The translations under genes and the position numbers were made by a program. From the NCBI GenBank assembly GCA_947170465.1, contig CAMVTS010000002.1, positions 1 to 64,000 on the forward strand: DNA of 64,000 nt, in the 5' to 3' direction. Position 1 is the first letter of the stretch; each line of letters begins with the position of its first letter. This document shows positions 25,408 to 33,195 of the stretch, one piece after another. The notes beneath the pieces were generated by a model. It had not been told where the DNA came from. It did not search any database and was given only the letters and a program-made list of their open reading frames with translations. This DNA comes from an uncultured Clostridia bacterium (lineage in GTDB: Bacteria > Bacillota > Clostridia > Oscillospirales > Acutalibacteraceae).

Positions 25408-25437
25408 AAAGAGGTTGGCACGCGCCAACCTCTTTTT
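25408..25437 (+). terminator. Intrinsic terminator
   Basis: A 12-bp perfect stem (AAAGAGGTTGGC, 25408-25419 with 25424-25435) with an ACGC loop and a following T-rich tract. Confidence 0.9.
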
Positions 25438-25468
25438 CTTTGCGAATATTCCGTTTCATCAGGCGTAT

Positions 25469-25972
25469 TCAGTCCATCAAAAAATACACGATCCAGCCAA
25501 TCAGAACAGAAGTCCCTGCTGCGACGAGCACATCGCGGATAAAATGCGCACCGGCAAGCACCCTTGACAATCCTATCAAAACTGAAATCACCATCGCAGC
25601 GATTCCCAGCGGCGGAAAGATATACCAGAAGCTCATCGCAATAATAAACGCGCTCGCTGTATGACGGCTCGGAAGGCTCTGCCGGACAGTTTGTTTGTCG
25701 AATACCGAGGGAATACCGTAGCGCTCATACGGGCGCTCCGCGTTGATTAAACGCCGCACAACCGTGACGACCGCCAGCGTAAAGAACGGTACCAGCAGCA
25801 CCTTCAAAAAGATTTCGTCAAAGCCGTATTGAATCAGCGTATAGACCAGCAGCCCCGGATAGGCAACAAACAGCAGCAGCGGCAAAAACTGATAGATAAA
25901 TTGCAGCGCGTAACGCGCCTTGTCATTTTCATAGAAAAAGCCGGTGACGGCTTCATAGCGTTCTCTGTTCAT
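25469..25972 (-). CDS. PAP2-family membrane phosphatase
   Basis: A 167-residue membrane protein with about five hydrophobic segments. The three PAP2 motifs are present: RRLINAERPYE (about 73-83), PSRHTASAF (about 101-109) and SRVLAGAHFIRDV (about 134-146), which carry the catalytic His pair. Such enzymes remove phosphate from phosphatidate, phosphatidylglycerophosphate or undecaprenyl pyrophosphate on the outer membrane face. At this size and without other domains the substrate remains open; undecaprenyl pyrophosphate recycling is a reasonable guess. The start codon abuts a 10-bp hairpin that makes up its 5' leader. Confidence 0.87.
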   Translation of the reverse strand: MNRERYEAVTGFFYENDKARYALQFIYQFLPLLLFVAYPGLLVYTLIQYGFDEIFLKVLLVPFFTLAVVTVVRRLINAERPYERYGIPSVFDKQTVRQSLPSRHTASAFIIAMSFWYIFPPLGIAAMVISVLIGLSRVLAGAHFIRDVLVAAGTSVLIGWIVYFLMD

Positions 25973-26000
25973 AAGGCAAATCCTGACATTGATTTGCCTT
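25973..26000 (-). promoter_or_regulatory. Leader hairpin abutting the PAP2 start codon
   Basis: AAGGCAAATC (25973-25982) and GATTTGCCTT (25991-26000) are perfect 10-bp arms. On the - strand the predicted transcript starts about here, so the whole leader folds. The only AGG-type ribosome site lies in the loop (TCAGG). It may tune translation, or serve as a terminator for the upstream S1-domain gene. Confidence 0.4.
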
Positions 26001-26001
26001 T

Positions 26002-26030
26002 ATTGTATCACAGTTTTGACTGCCGCGCAA
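26002..26030 (-). promoter_or_regulatory. Possible promoter of the PAP2 gene
   Basis: On the - strand TTGCGC (26030-26025), 17 bases, TACAAT (26007-26002). The -35 box is a partial match. Confidence 0.5.
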
Positions 26031-26032
26031 TA

Positions 26033-26959
26033 TCAATCGTCAAAAACGCTCTCAATTCGTTTGGCGCAATGCGGGGGAGAGTAGAGGAAGCGGTCGATAT
26101 GGTTTTCCTCGCAGAAATATTTCGGCGGAAGGGGATTGTACTGATAGTCAAAGGTGTCAATGATAATCAGCTTGATTTTCATTTTGTCGGGCAGGATACT
26201 TTTGATGTACACGCTCGCCTGCTGACCGGCACGCACTCCTTCGCGGCTTTCGGCAAGCCCGGCGAGATTCGGCGCGAGTTCGACAAACGCGCCGTAGTTT
26301 TCCACGCTTCTCACAATACCGGAGACGGTTTCGCCCGGGCGGAAAAAGGCGGCGTTTTCCTCCCAGGTGCCGAGGAGCTCCTTGTGGCTGAGACTGATTC
26401 TGCCGTTCTGAACGCCGCGGATAACGGCGCGGATATCCATTCCGACAGTAAAACGCTCCTTCGGGTGCTCAATCCGCGAGACAGAAATCGCGTCAATCGG
26501 CATGAGCGCCACAATGCCGCAGCCGATATCCGCAAACGCGCCGAAGCTCTCCAGATGGGTGATTTTCGCGTCCACCACATCGCCGCGCCGCAGCTGCCGG
26601 ATATAACCTTCCAGACAGCGCCGCTGCGCCTTTTCGCGTGAGAGCAGAGCGATTTCTTTGCCGTTTTCGTCCTGGGAAAAGCCGGTCACAACAAAGCAGA
26701 CAGGGCGGTTGACGCGCGAAATCACCGCGATATCCCTGACGCTGCCCTCGCGGATACCAAGCGCGCCTTCCTCGCGCGGAATTACGCCCTGCATACACCC
26801 CAGATTTACCGTCAGATTATGCGCCGCGTCACAGATGACAGCGCGCGCCTCCAGAATATCACCATTCTGCGCCGCCTCATGCAGCAGGCGCGGAGATTGC
26901 AGAACCGCCTGGTTTTCCCTGTCATTGATGCGCTTGCCCTCCGGCAGATAGTCAGACAT
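26033..26959 (-). CDS. S1 RNA-binding-domain protein (ribosomal protein S1-like)
   Basis: A 308-residue protein with three OB-fold S1 repeats: a degenerate one (about 30-105, ILEARAVICDAAHNLTVNLG), a good one (about 123-190, GDVVDAKITHLESFGAFADIG) and a third (about 207-265, GETVSGIVRSVENYGAFVELA). A short unique C-terminal tail follows. It matches the short S1-like proteins of clostridia, which bind RNA and may help translation initiation or mRNA handling; a true ribosomal role is not established. GGAGGTAATAAA precedes the ATG. It is transcribed alone, just upstream of the PAP2 gene on the same strand. Confidence 0.85.
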   Translation of the reverse strand: MSDYLPEGKRINDRENQAVLQSPRLLHEAAQNGDILEARAVICDAAHNLTVNLGCMQGVIPREEGALGIREGSVRDIAVISRVNRPVCFVVTGFSQDENGKEIALLSREKAQRRCLEGYIRQLRRGDVVDAKITHLESFGAFADIGCGIVALMPIDAISVSRIEHPKERFTVGMDIRAVIRGVQNGRISLSHKELLGTWEENAAFFRPGETVSGIVRSVENYGAFVELAPNLAGLAESREGVRAGQQASVYIKSILPDKMKIKLIIIDTFDYQYNPLPPKYFCEENHIDRFLYSPPHCAKRIESVFDD

Positions 26960-27047
26960 TTTATTACCTCCGTCAATTTTGGTTACAGAACAGGATATGT
27001 GCGGACGGTTGGATTTATGAGAGAAAGCTGTTCCCGCGGCGGCGGAT

Positions 27048-27076
27048 TTGCAAAAAATTTGAAAGTATGTTATAAT
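27048..27076 (+). promoter_or_regulatory. Promoter of the cyclophilin lipoprotein gene
   Basis: TTGCAA (27048-27053), 17 bases, TATAAT (27071-27076). Confidence 0.75.
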
Positions 27077-27152
27077 TATATTGTGAATGATTTGTGTGTT
27101 TTCGCGTTTTGATTTGTGTGTTTTGATTTATCCAACCGAAAGGAAAATAGTT

Positions 27153-28142
27153 ATGAAAAATCATCGGAAAGCACTGATTCTGAGCATGGCACTGGTTATT
27201 TTGGCAACGCTTGGCGGCTGTCAGTCACAGCAGCCGGAGACGTCGGAAAAAATTGAACCAACCACTGCGGCGATTCTGCCCGCGAGCACCGGTGACGAGC
27301 CCGTCAAGGGGATTTCAAACCTGGGCATCTCTCCGACCGAGCTGGGCATCAATCCGAACATTCTGCACGACAGCCACAAGGTCGGCTTCCAGCTGGAACC
27401 GCCGCAAACCGGCGATACGATTGCGGTCGTGCATACCGGCAAGGGTGATTTTACCCTGCGCTTTTTCCCTGAGCAGGCGCCGAAGGCGGTGACGAATTTC
27501 ATCAATCTCGCCAAGGACGGCAGGTACAACAACACCAGCTTTCACCGCGTTATCCATGATTTTATCGTTCAGGGCGGCTACGTCGGCGACGAGGAAGGTT
27601 CCGTCAACGGCACCAACTACTACGGTGGCGCCTTTGAGGACGAGTTCTGCGACAAGCTGTTCAATATCCGCGGCGCGGTATCCATGGCGAGCAGCCGCCG
27701 TGACGAGAACGGCAGCCAGTTTTTCATCAACCAGACAAGCGCCAAGGCGTTCGCTGAAAAGGGCGGCTGGAGTCCTTACGAAACAGCCTGGGCAAACGTC
27801 AAAAGCCAGTTGCTCAGCTACAAGGATTCCAACCTTCTCTCCGCTTATGTAGATGAAAACGGCGACAAATTCATCAATACCGATGTGATTCCGGAGGATG
27901 TCCGCATGTTTTATGAAAAGCAGGGCGGCAATCCCAATCTTGACGGCGCGTATAACGCTGCCGACAGGGGCAATACCGTTTTTGCGCAAGTCATTGACGG
28001 CATGGACGTCGTTGACAAAATTGCCGCAGCAGAGACGGACGACAAAAATATACCGACAGAAATAATTCTGATAAAGAATATTGAGATTACCACCTATTCC
28101 GGTAACACCGCCGGAACTGAGGTGGAAACCACCGCCGGATAA
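27153..28142 (+). CDS. Cyclophilin-type peptidyl-prolyl isomerase lipoprotein
   Basis: A 329-residue exported lipoprotein that should speed proline isomerisation in proteins folding outside the membrane. The signal peptide (MKNHRKALILSMALVILATL) ends in LGGC. The cyclophilin domain runs from about residue 80 to 315 with FHRVIHDFIVQGG and SMASSRRDENGSQFFINQ; the active-site Arg is in FHRV. An insertion of about 60 residues (from GGWSPYETAWANVKSQLL) interrupts the domain, as in other clostridial members. AAAGGAAAAT precedes ATG 27153; the ATG at 27087 is upstream of any ribosome site and is not the start. The HAD gene follows after 14 bases. Confidence 0.9.
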   Translation: MKNHRKALILSMALVILATLGGCQSQQPETSEKIEPTTAAILPASTGDEPVKGISNLGISPTELGINPNILHDSHKVGFQLEPPQTGDTIAVVHTGKGDFTLRFFPEQAPKAVTNFINLAKDGRYNNTSFHRVIHDFIVQGGYVGDEEGSVNGTNYYGGAFEDEFCDKLFNIRGAVSMASSRRDENGSQFFINQTSAKAFAEKGGWSPYETAWANVKSQLLSYKDSNLLSAYVDENGDKFINTDVIPEDVRMFYEKQGGNPNLDGAYNAADRGNTVFAQVIDGMDVVDKIAAAETDDKNIPTEIILIKNIEITTYSGNTAGTEVETTAG

Positions 28143-28156
28143 AAAAGGAGAAAACC

Positions 28157-28999
28157 ATGGCTGACAAACCGATTGTCGCGGTTATGTACGATTTTGACCG
28201 CACACTTTGTACGCGTGATATGCAGGAATACAGCTTCATACCCAGTCTGGGCATCACGGAGCGCGAGTTTTGGGATTTTGCCAATGTGCTCGGTTCACAG
28301 CAGCACATGGATTCTGTGCTCGCCTACATGTACGCCATGGTCAGGCTATCATCAGACCGGGGAAAGCCGCTGAAACGTCAGCATTTGGTCGATACAGGCA
28401 GAAACGTGGAATTCTTTCCGGGTGTGACAAGCTGGTTTAAGCGCGTTTCCGACTGGGGCGCGCAGCTTGGCATGCAGGTGGAGCATTATGTTATCTCCTC
28501 CGGCATGAAGGAGATTATCGAAGGCACCGCGATTGCGGACTGCTTCAAGAGCATTTTTGCCTGCGAATTTCTCTATGACAACGACGGCAACGCCGTCTGG
28601 CCGAAGACCGACGTCAACTATACCAATAAAACCCAGTTCGTTTACCGCATCAACAAGGGCGTGCTTGACGTCGCCAACGACGTTGACCTCAACCGTTCCA
28701 TGCCCGACGACAGCAAGCGTGTCCCGTTCTGCAATATGATTTATATCGGCGACGGACTCTCCGATGTTCCCTGCATGAAGATGATGAAGGCGTATGGCGG
28801 CTATTCCATCGCGGTTTATCAGAACCGCCGGAAGGTCGAGAGCATGCTGGAGCGCAACCGTGTGGATTTCATCTATCCGGCGGATTACCGCAAGGGAAGC
28901 GGACTGGACGTCACCGTGAAGAATATCCTGCGCAAAATTGCGGTGAGCGAAACGCTCTATCAGGAAAACACTGCTCAGAAGCGCGCGCAGACTGAATGA
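28157..28999 (+). CDS. HAD-superfamily hydrolase (phosphoserine-phosphatase-like)
   Basis: A 280-residue cytosolic HAD enzyme. Motif I is VMYDFDRTLCT (residues 9-19), motif II is VISSGMKEI near 117, and motif IV is YIGDGLSDVPCMKMM near 201. The Asp-Phe-Asp-Arg variant of motif I is seen in a clostridial subfamily annotated only as haloacid dehalogenase-like hydrolase. AAGGAG precedes the ATG, and the gene follows the cyclophilin lipoprotein closely, so they are probably co-transcribed although a functional link is not evident. The substrate is unknown. Confidence 0.85.
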   Translation: MADKPIVAVMYDFDRTLCTRDMQEYSFIPSLGITEREFWDFANVLGSQQHMDSVLAYMYAMVRLSSDRGKPLKRQHLVDTGRNVEFFPGVTSWFKRVSDWGAQLGMQVEHYVISSGMKEIIEGTAIADCFKSIFACEFLYDNDGNAVWPKTDVNYTNKTQFVYRINKGVLDVANDVDLNRSMPDDSKRVPFCNMIYIGDGLSDVPCMKMMKAYGGYSIAVYQNRRKVESMLERNRVDFIYPADYRKGSGLDVTVKNILRKIAVSETLYQENTAQKRAQTE

Positions 29000-29037
29000 T
29001 AACGAACAAAGGGACCGGTATCAACCGATCCCTGATT

Positions 29038-29343
29038 TCAGTGCATTTTTTCGTAGTATTCCCTGAGCTTGCTCAGCTTCCGTTTGGCGCTCTGGATATG
29101 TCTGCACACGGTAGAAGGCGCGAGTCCAAGCGCGGCGGCAATCTCCTTTTGCTTACTGCCGGAATAGTAGGCAATCAGGCAGTTCTTCTGTGTTTCCGTC
29201 AGTTCACTGTCAATCGCCAGTTTAAGAATCGCTTTCATCTGTGCAAGCTGTGTGCGGTTATCACCGCCGCTTTTTCCCTGCTCATGAACGAACCAGCAGA
29301 GATTGGCGTTTCTGTCGGTGATATGTATTTTTTTCATGTTCAT
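29038..29343 (-). CDS. Sigma-70 region 4-like helix-turn-helix protein
   Basis: A 101-residue protein whose C-terminal 60 residues look like sigma factor region 4: LTETQKNCLIAYYSGSKQKEIAAALG, then APSTVCRHIQSAKRKL as recognition helix. There is no region 2, so it cannot act as a complete sigma factor. It resembles the small sigma-like regulators found in mobile elements and clostridial chromosomes. Its start overlaps the stop of the upstream 68-codon gene by 4 bases, so the two are a coupled unit. It could be a promoter-specific activator or an orphan DNA-binding protein. Confidence 0.72.
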   Translation of the reverse strand: MNMKKIHITDRNANLCWFVHEQGKSGGDNRTQLAQMKAILKLAIDSELTETQKNCLIAYYSGSKQKEIAAALGLAPSTVCRHIQSAKRKLSKLREYYEKMH

Positions 29344-29546
29344 GCGGCGTCACGGTGCCTTGAACGCAAGATGGCGGCAATGCGCAGACACTCTCCGCGG
29401 TATCCGCGGTATTTGTAAATTCTGTCCTCAAGTTCCTTTTTCTCGGTTTTGGAAGCACACTTGCGGCGAGCGTTGAGCTTGTCAATGACCTCCTGCATTC
29501 TGTCGGCAGTGTCAAGATATTCCTGAGACCAAATAAGATAATTCAT
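29340..29546 (-). CDS. Small coiled-coil protein paired with the sigma-like gene
   Basis: A 68-residue charged, helical protein (MNYLIWSQEYLDTADRM at its N-terminus) rich in Lys, Arg and Glu, with no recognised domain. The start is ATG 29546, with AAGGAA 4 bases upstream; a TTG further upstream lacks a site. It has a TTGATT-17-TATAAT promoter and is translationally coupled to the sigma-like gene. The pairing suggests that it binds or controls its neighbour, but this is only inferred from position. Confidence 0.65.
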   Translation of the reverse strand: MNYLIWSQEYLDTADRMQEVIDKLNARRKCASKTEKKELEDRIYKYRGYRGECLRIAAILRSRHRDAA

Positions 29547-29620
29547 CTGTTTCCTTCCCTTTCGCAAATAATATGGTAGGTTTCGGCGTCGGGGCGGTAC
29601 GCTTTTGTTATCCTAATTCT

Positions 29621-29649
29621 ATTATAACGGATATTTTCAGAAAAATCAA
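29621..29649 (-). promoter_or_regulatory. Promoter of the sigma-like gene pair
   Basis: On the - strand TTGATT (29649-29644), 17 bases, TATAAT (29626-29621). Confidence 0.75.
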
Positions 29650-29936
29650 ACGAATGTTCGAGATATTTTAAAGTGGATAAAAATTTCCTATAACAGGCGT
29701 GATATGATTCTATTACGGAATATTAGCGCTATTTTTTACATCAGGAAAATCAATGAACAGTTAATCAGCCATCCTGTCAAATCTGCGAACATATTTTTGT
29801 AGCTTTTGCCAGTTTTTTGTCGGCAAAACCGGGGAAAAGCCAAAAGAACCCAAAAATCTTGCACAATTCCTAATATGCTTTTTTGTGCAAGATGTCATTT
29901 CGCATGTTGAGAAAAGACAAAATGTTTGTTTGACCC
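29650..29936. other. Gene-free A/T-rich stretch with two hairpins
   Basis: No credible gene is seen. TTTTGCC/GGCAAAA arms lie near 29803-29827. A perfect 11-bp inverted repeat lies at 29856-29866 and 29883-29893 (ATCTTGCACAA and its complement) around a 16-base loop. Neither is followed by a T run, so they are not obvious terminators. Confidence 0.5.
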
Positions 29937-29966
29937 TTGAAAAGAAGGGCAAAAAATTGTATAATA
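29937..29966 (+). promoter_or_regulatory. Promoter of a second short transcription unit
   Basis: TTGAAA (29937-29942), 18 bases, TATAAT (29961-29966). Transcription would start near 29973 and stop at the terminator near 30125. Confidence 0.65.
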
Positions 29967-29972
29967 AAACAA

Positions 29973-30128
29973 ATCAGAGAAGACAGAATCCGCTTGAAAC
30001 CGCGGTTTTTCAAAATGAAAATTGTCTGATTTTAACCTGCGGCAAAATGTAATGCTCTTTTAAGGGACATTCATTTTCATAAAACACACAATCGCGAAGC
30101 AAGCTGTCATTGACAGCTTGTTTTGCTT
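29973..30128 (+). ncRNA. Candidate structured small RNA, about 155 nt
   Basis: This unit has its own promoter and terminator and no convincing reading frame. Its 5' half is closed by AAATCAGA (starting near 29971) pairing with TCTGATTT (near 30033). Within it lies a hairpin of TTGAAACC and GGTTTTTCAA. The 3' end is the terminator stem. The DegV gene downstream has a separate promoter after the terminator. It could also be an attenuator leader for degV. I recognise no known RNA family. Confidence 0.5.
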
Positions 30129-30130
30129 TT
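30100..30130 (+). terminator. Intrinsic terminator of the second short unit
   Basis: A perfect 9-bp stem (CAAGCTGTC, 30100-30108 with 30112-30120) with a 3-base loop is followed by TTTTGCTTTT. Confidence 0.85.
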
Positions 30131-30160
30131 AAAATAAAACGGACAGATTGGCAAAAAGGG

Positions 30161-30189
30161 TTGCAAACTCTTGCGAATAATGGTAATAT
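30161..30189 (+). promoter_or_regulatory. Promoter of the degV-family gene
   Basis: TTGCAA (30161-30166), 17 bases, TAATAT (30184-30189). Confidence 0.65.
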
Positions 30190-30230
30190 GTTGGTGAAAC
30201 CAATCCCCAATCAAAAAGGAGAATCTGGCT

Positions 30231-31079
30231 ATGAAAGTAAAAATTATTTCTGACAGCACCTGCGACCTGTCGCCCGAGCTGGTGCGTCAGTATGACATCA
30301 GCATTGTACCGCTCTATGTGGTGATGGGCGACCGCATCAGCAAGGACGGCGTAGAGGCGACTCCCGAGGACATTTACGATTACGTGGATAAGTCAAGCGC
30401 CCTGCCCAAGACTTCGGCGCCGAATCTCAATGATTTCCTCAGCGCGTTTGGCAACTGGAAGAATCAAGGGTATGATATCGTCCATTTCAATATCAGCGCG
30501 GACTTTTCCAGCTCCTACGCTACCGCGATGACAGCCGCGAAGGAGCTCGGCGGCATTGAGGTGGTTGATACGCGCAATCTCTCTACCGGCTCCGGACTGG
30601 TGGTGCTCCATGCCTGCGAAATGGCGCAGCGCGGCGCTTCCGCCAAGGAAATCGCCGAGGAATGCCGCGCCCTGACCGCCAGGGTAGAGGCGAGCTTTGT
30701 GGTCGACAGCATTGACTATCTGCGCATGGGCGGCAGATGTTCGGCAATCGCGGCGCTTGGCGCGAATCTGCTCAAGCTCAAGCCCTGCATCGAGGTGCTC
30801 GACGGCAAGATGAAGCCCGGCAAAAAGTTTCGCGGCAAGATTGACAAGGTGATTCTCAATTACGTCACCGAACGCCTTTCCGGCAGGGAGGATATTGACA
30901 AGCACCGCATTTTCATCACGCACACGCGCTGCGATGAAGAGATTGTTGAGCAGGTTCGCGATTTGATTAATGAAATATCGCCCGGCTTTGAGGAAATCCT
31001 TGAAACCACCGCCGGCTGTACCATTACCTCGCACTGTGGACCGTACACCCTCGGCGTACTTTTTATCCGCAAAGCATAA
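30231..31079 (+). CDS. DegV family fatty-acid-binding protein
   Basis: A 282-residue cytosolic DegV (FakB-like) protein. The N-terminal domain has SDSTCDLSPELV (residues 6-17) and TSAPNLNDFLSAF (about 61-73), which hold the fatty acid carboxylate. The C-terminal domain has DYLRMGGRCSAIAAL, and the protein ends in CGPYTLGVLFIRK. FakB proteins present a fatty acid to the kinase FakA so that exogenous fatty acids enter phospholipid synthesis; whether this paralogue does so is unknown, since no fakA is next to it. AAAAAGGAGAAT precedes the ATG. Confidence 0.92.
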   Translation: MKVKIISDSTCDLSPELVRQYDISIVPLYVVMGDRISKDGVEATPEDIYDYVDKSSALPKTSAPNLNDFLSAFGNWKNQGYDIVHFNISADFSSSYATAMTAAKELGGIEVVDTRNLSTGSGLVVLHACEMAQRGASAKEIAEECRALTARVEASFVVDSIDYLRMGGRCSAIAALGANLLKLKPCIEVLDGKMKPGKKFRGKIDKVILNYVTERLSGREDIDKHRIFITHTRCDEEIVEQVRDLINEISPGFEEILETTAGCTITSHCGPYTLGVLFIRKA

Positions 31080-31091
31080 TAAGAAAAAACA

Positions 31092-31115
31092 AGGGTTCAG
31101 CGCATGCTGAACCCT
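31092..31115 (+). terminator. Hairpin after degV, probable terminator
   Basis: A perfect 10-bp stem (AGGGTTCAGC) with a GCAT loop is followed by CATATTTT, a weak T tract. Confidence 0.6.
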
Positions 31116-31236
31116 CATATTTTACTCAAATTCTATTAAAAGCTTGTCTTAAATCAGCGTTTACCTAAGGTCTGACGCGCCGTTGCACTATCTTTCCGAA
31201 ATAAAAAACTTTTCCAAAGGCGCACTGAGAGACGAG

Positions 31237-31968
31237 TTACTCGTCCCAGTTGTGCCAGACGTTCTGGATGTCGTCGTTATCCTCGAACATATCGAGCATT
31301 TTCTGCATCTTGACAGCCGCGTCCTCGTCCTCAATTTTGGTGTAAGTGCTGGGAACCATTTCCAGCTCTGCGGAAGCAAACACATAGCCCAGTTTCTCCA
31401 ATTCATCACGCACCGCGCTGAAGTCCTCCGGCTCGGTGTAGATGGTGAAGATATCCTCGTCCGCCTCAAAGTCAGCGGCGCCGACTTCAAGCGCGTCGCT
31501 CATCACGGTGTCCTCGTCCTTCTCCAGATCCTCGCGCTCGATGATGATAACGCCCTTCTGGGAGAACAGGTAGCTGACGCAGCCCTGGGTACCCATGTTG
31601 CCGCCGAATTTATCAAAGTAATGACGAACCTCGCCGGCGGTACGGTTGCGGTTGTCGGTCAGCGCCTCAACGATAACGGCGACGCCGCAGGGACCGTAGC
31701 CCTCGTAGGTGACCGCCTCGTAGTTGGTAGCGTCGTTGTCGTTGGCAGCCTTCTTGATGATACGCTCGATATTGTCGTTGGGCACGTTAGCCGCCTTTGC
31801 CTTGGCAATGGTATCGCGCAGCTTGGAATTGACATTCGGGTCAGCGCTGCCGCCGGTCTTGATGGCGACAATCAGCTCTCTACCGATTTTGGTGAACACC
31901 TTGGCGCGCGCCGCGTCATTCTTGCCCTTTTTCTGTTTGATGGTACTCCATTTGTTATGTCCTGACAT
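31237..31968 (-). CDS. yebC: YebC/PmpR family regulator (TACO1-like)
   Basis: A 243-residue protein of the YebC/TACO1 family with the hallmark start MSGHNKWSTIKQKKGKNDAA and YEGYGPCGVAVIVEALTDNR near residue 90. Members were first described as transcription regulators; recent work on relatives points to help in translating proline-rich stretches. Full length and all three domains are present. It is monocistronic with a TTACAT-17-TATAAT promoter. The stop codon lies inside a GACGAG/CTCGTC hairpin. Confidence 0.95.
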   Translation of the reverse strand: MSGHNKWSTIKQKKGKNDAARAKVFTKIGRELIVAIKTGGSADPNVNSKLRDTIAKAKAANVPNDNIERIIKKAANDNDATNYEAVTYEGYGPCGVAVIVEALTDNRNRTAGEVRHYFDKFGGNMGTQGCVSYLFSQKGVIIIEREDLEKDEDTVMSDALEVGAADFEADEDIFTIYTEPEDFSAVRDELEKLGYVFASAELEMVPSTYTKIEDEDAAVKMQKMLDMFEDNDDIQNVWHNWDE

Positions 31969-32004
31969 ACAATCATCCCTTTTTCAAATAGTCTTATCTT
32001 ATGA

Positions 32005-32033
32005 ATTATAGCACAGAACAGAAGATAATGTAA
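32005..32033 (-). promoter_or_regulatory. Promoter of yebC
   Basis: On the - strand TTACAT (32033-32028), 17 bases, TATAAT (32010-32005). Confidence 0.65.
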
Positions 32034-32065
32034 ATAAAGATGACAACCCTGTAATCTTTTGGGCT

Positions 32066-32099
32066 GCAAAAAAGAAGCTGCCCGTCTGAGCAGCTTCTT
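32066..32099 (-). terminator. Terminator of the repeat-rich membrane protein gene
   Basis: On the - strand AAGAAGCTGC (32099-32090) pairs with 32081-32072 and is followed by a run of six T. It lies 11 bases past the stop codon. Confidence 0.85.
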
Positions 32100-32110
32100 G
32101 TCAGTTTGGA

Positions 32111-33163
32111 TTACTTCTGGTCAACTGTCGCGGCGCCTTCTCTGACGAAGGGATAGCCGTTGACATAAAGGGTGTCGCCTTCCATGGAGTAAGCGATATC
32201 CATGGAGCTTTCCTTGGTGTAGATGAACTTGAGGGTAATCACCTCGTCGGTTACCTCATAGATACCGTCAATGGTGTAGTCGGTGTTCATCATGGTGCCG
32301 GTGTAGGGATTCATCTGGCTGACCTTTTCCTCGTAGGTGGCGGTGCCGTCCTTGGCAAAGTCGTATTTGAGGTCAAAGCCCTCCTGTTGAAATACCCAGG
32401 TGCCGACAATCGCGTCGTTGGGCTTGAACTCGCCTTCGCGCTCTACCTTCGGCGCCTTGAAGCCGGCGGATTCCATCTCAATAGTCGCTTCTGCGTTCTG
32501 GTCGGTGGTGAGCACCATCTTTCTGCCGGTAAAGGCGTTGCCGCTGAACGCAACCTGATATTCGCCGTAGGGCAGGAAGTTGTAGCTGGTGAGCGTATCG
32601 ACCAGATCCATCGTCAGCATGGACTTGCCTTCGGCGTTCTTGGAAAGTGCGTAGGTGCCGTGGCTGGTGACGTTGCCGATAGTCGCGGAGACCTTGTCGC
32701 CGGTAAAGCTGAAATAGTAGTCAACGGTGGTCATTTCCGGCTCGTCCGAGGTGGCGTTCTCGGACATCATCGGAACCTGACGGGCGTAGTGCCAGGTTCC
32801 TTCGATTTTGGTGTTGAAGAACAGGTTGAAAACCAGCACGCCGAGCAACGCCGCAGCCACAATCACGCAGGCGATAATAATCGGCTTCTGCAGCATGGGC
32901 TTCTTCTTTTCGGGAACAGCGGGAACCGTTTCTTCTGCCTGAGCGACAGTCTGCTCAGGAACAGCAGCAGCTTCCTGCACGGTTTCCTGCGTTCCCTCGG
33001 CAGCTTCCTGCACAGTCTCCTGCGCTCCCTCGGCAGCTTCCTGTACAGTCTCCTGCGCTTCCTCAGCTGCTTCCGTAACCGTTTCCGCAGCCTCGGCAGC
33101 CGCCTGTGCTGTATCGTTTTCCGTAATGGTTTCATCATTCATGAACTCTTTATTTTCGTCCAA
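32111..33163 (-). CDS. Membrane protein with Glu/Ala/Gln repeats and DUF5640-like domains
   Basis: A 350-residue protein of unknown function. Residues 1-85 are acidic and repetitive (EAAEGAQETVQ units, likely a long helix) and probably cytosolic. A membrane segment follows (about 93-118, KPIIIACVIVAAALLGVLVFNLFF). The outer part has two beta-rich modules beginning IEGTWHYA and IVGTWVFQ, each with Y-D-F-x-x-D-G-T-x-x-Y patterns as in DUF5640/lipocalin-like extracellular domains of clostridia. GGAGG precedes the ATG. It is transcribed alone from TTGATT-17-TATGAT. Repeat number is likely to differ between strains. Confidence 0.75.
   Translation of the reverse strand: MDENKEFMNDETITENDTAQAAAEAAETVTEAAEEAQETVQEAAEGAQETVQEAAEGTQETVQEAAAVPEQTVAQAEETVPAVPEKKKPMLQKPIIIACVIVAAALLGVLVFNLFFNTKIEGTWHYARQVPMMSENATSDEPEMTTVDYYFSFTGDKVSATIGNVTSHGTYALSKNAEGKSMLTMDLVDTLTSYNFLPYGEYQVAFSGNAFTGRKMVLTTDQNAEATIEMESAGFKAPKVEREGEFKPNDAIVGTWVFQQEGFDLKYDFAKDGTATYEEKVSQMNPYTGTMMNTDYTIDGIYEVTDEVITLKFIYTKESSMDIAYSMEGDTLYVNGYPFVREGAATVDQK
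32968..33066. repeat. Three 33-bp tandem repeats inside a coding region
   Basis: Units at 32968-33000, 33001-33033 and 33034-33066 encode the 11-residue EAAEGAQETVQ repeat, with a decayed fourth unit next to them. They differ by a few bases. The multiple-of-three length keeps the frame, so this is protein repeat expansion, not CRISPR. Confidence 0.92.
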
Positions 33164-33195
33164 TGTAATGCCTCCTTTTTACATTCTTAATCTCT

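Noticed and set aside
29761..30210. Two short leftward frames in the 29.6-30.2 kb gap
   Set aside because: They are of 63 and 66 codons, have no ribosome site, cross hairpins and the promoter/terminator signals of the + strand unit, and have no recognisable product.
32968..33066. Tandem repeats considered as a CRISPR array
   Set aside because: The units are directly adjacent without spacers, are a multiple of three in length and encode a clear protein repeat.
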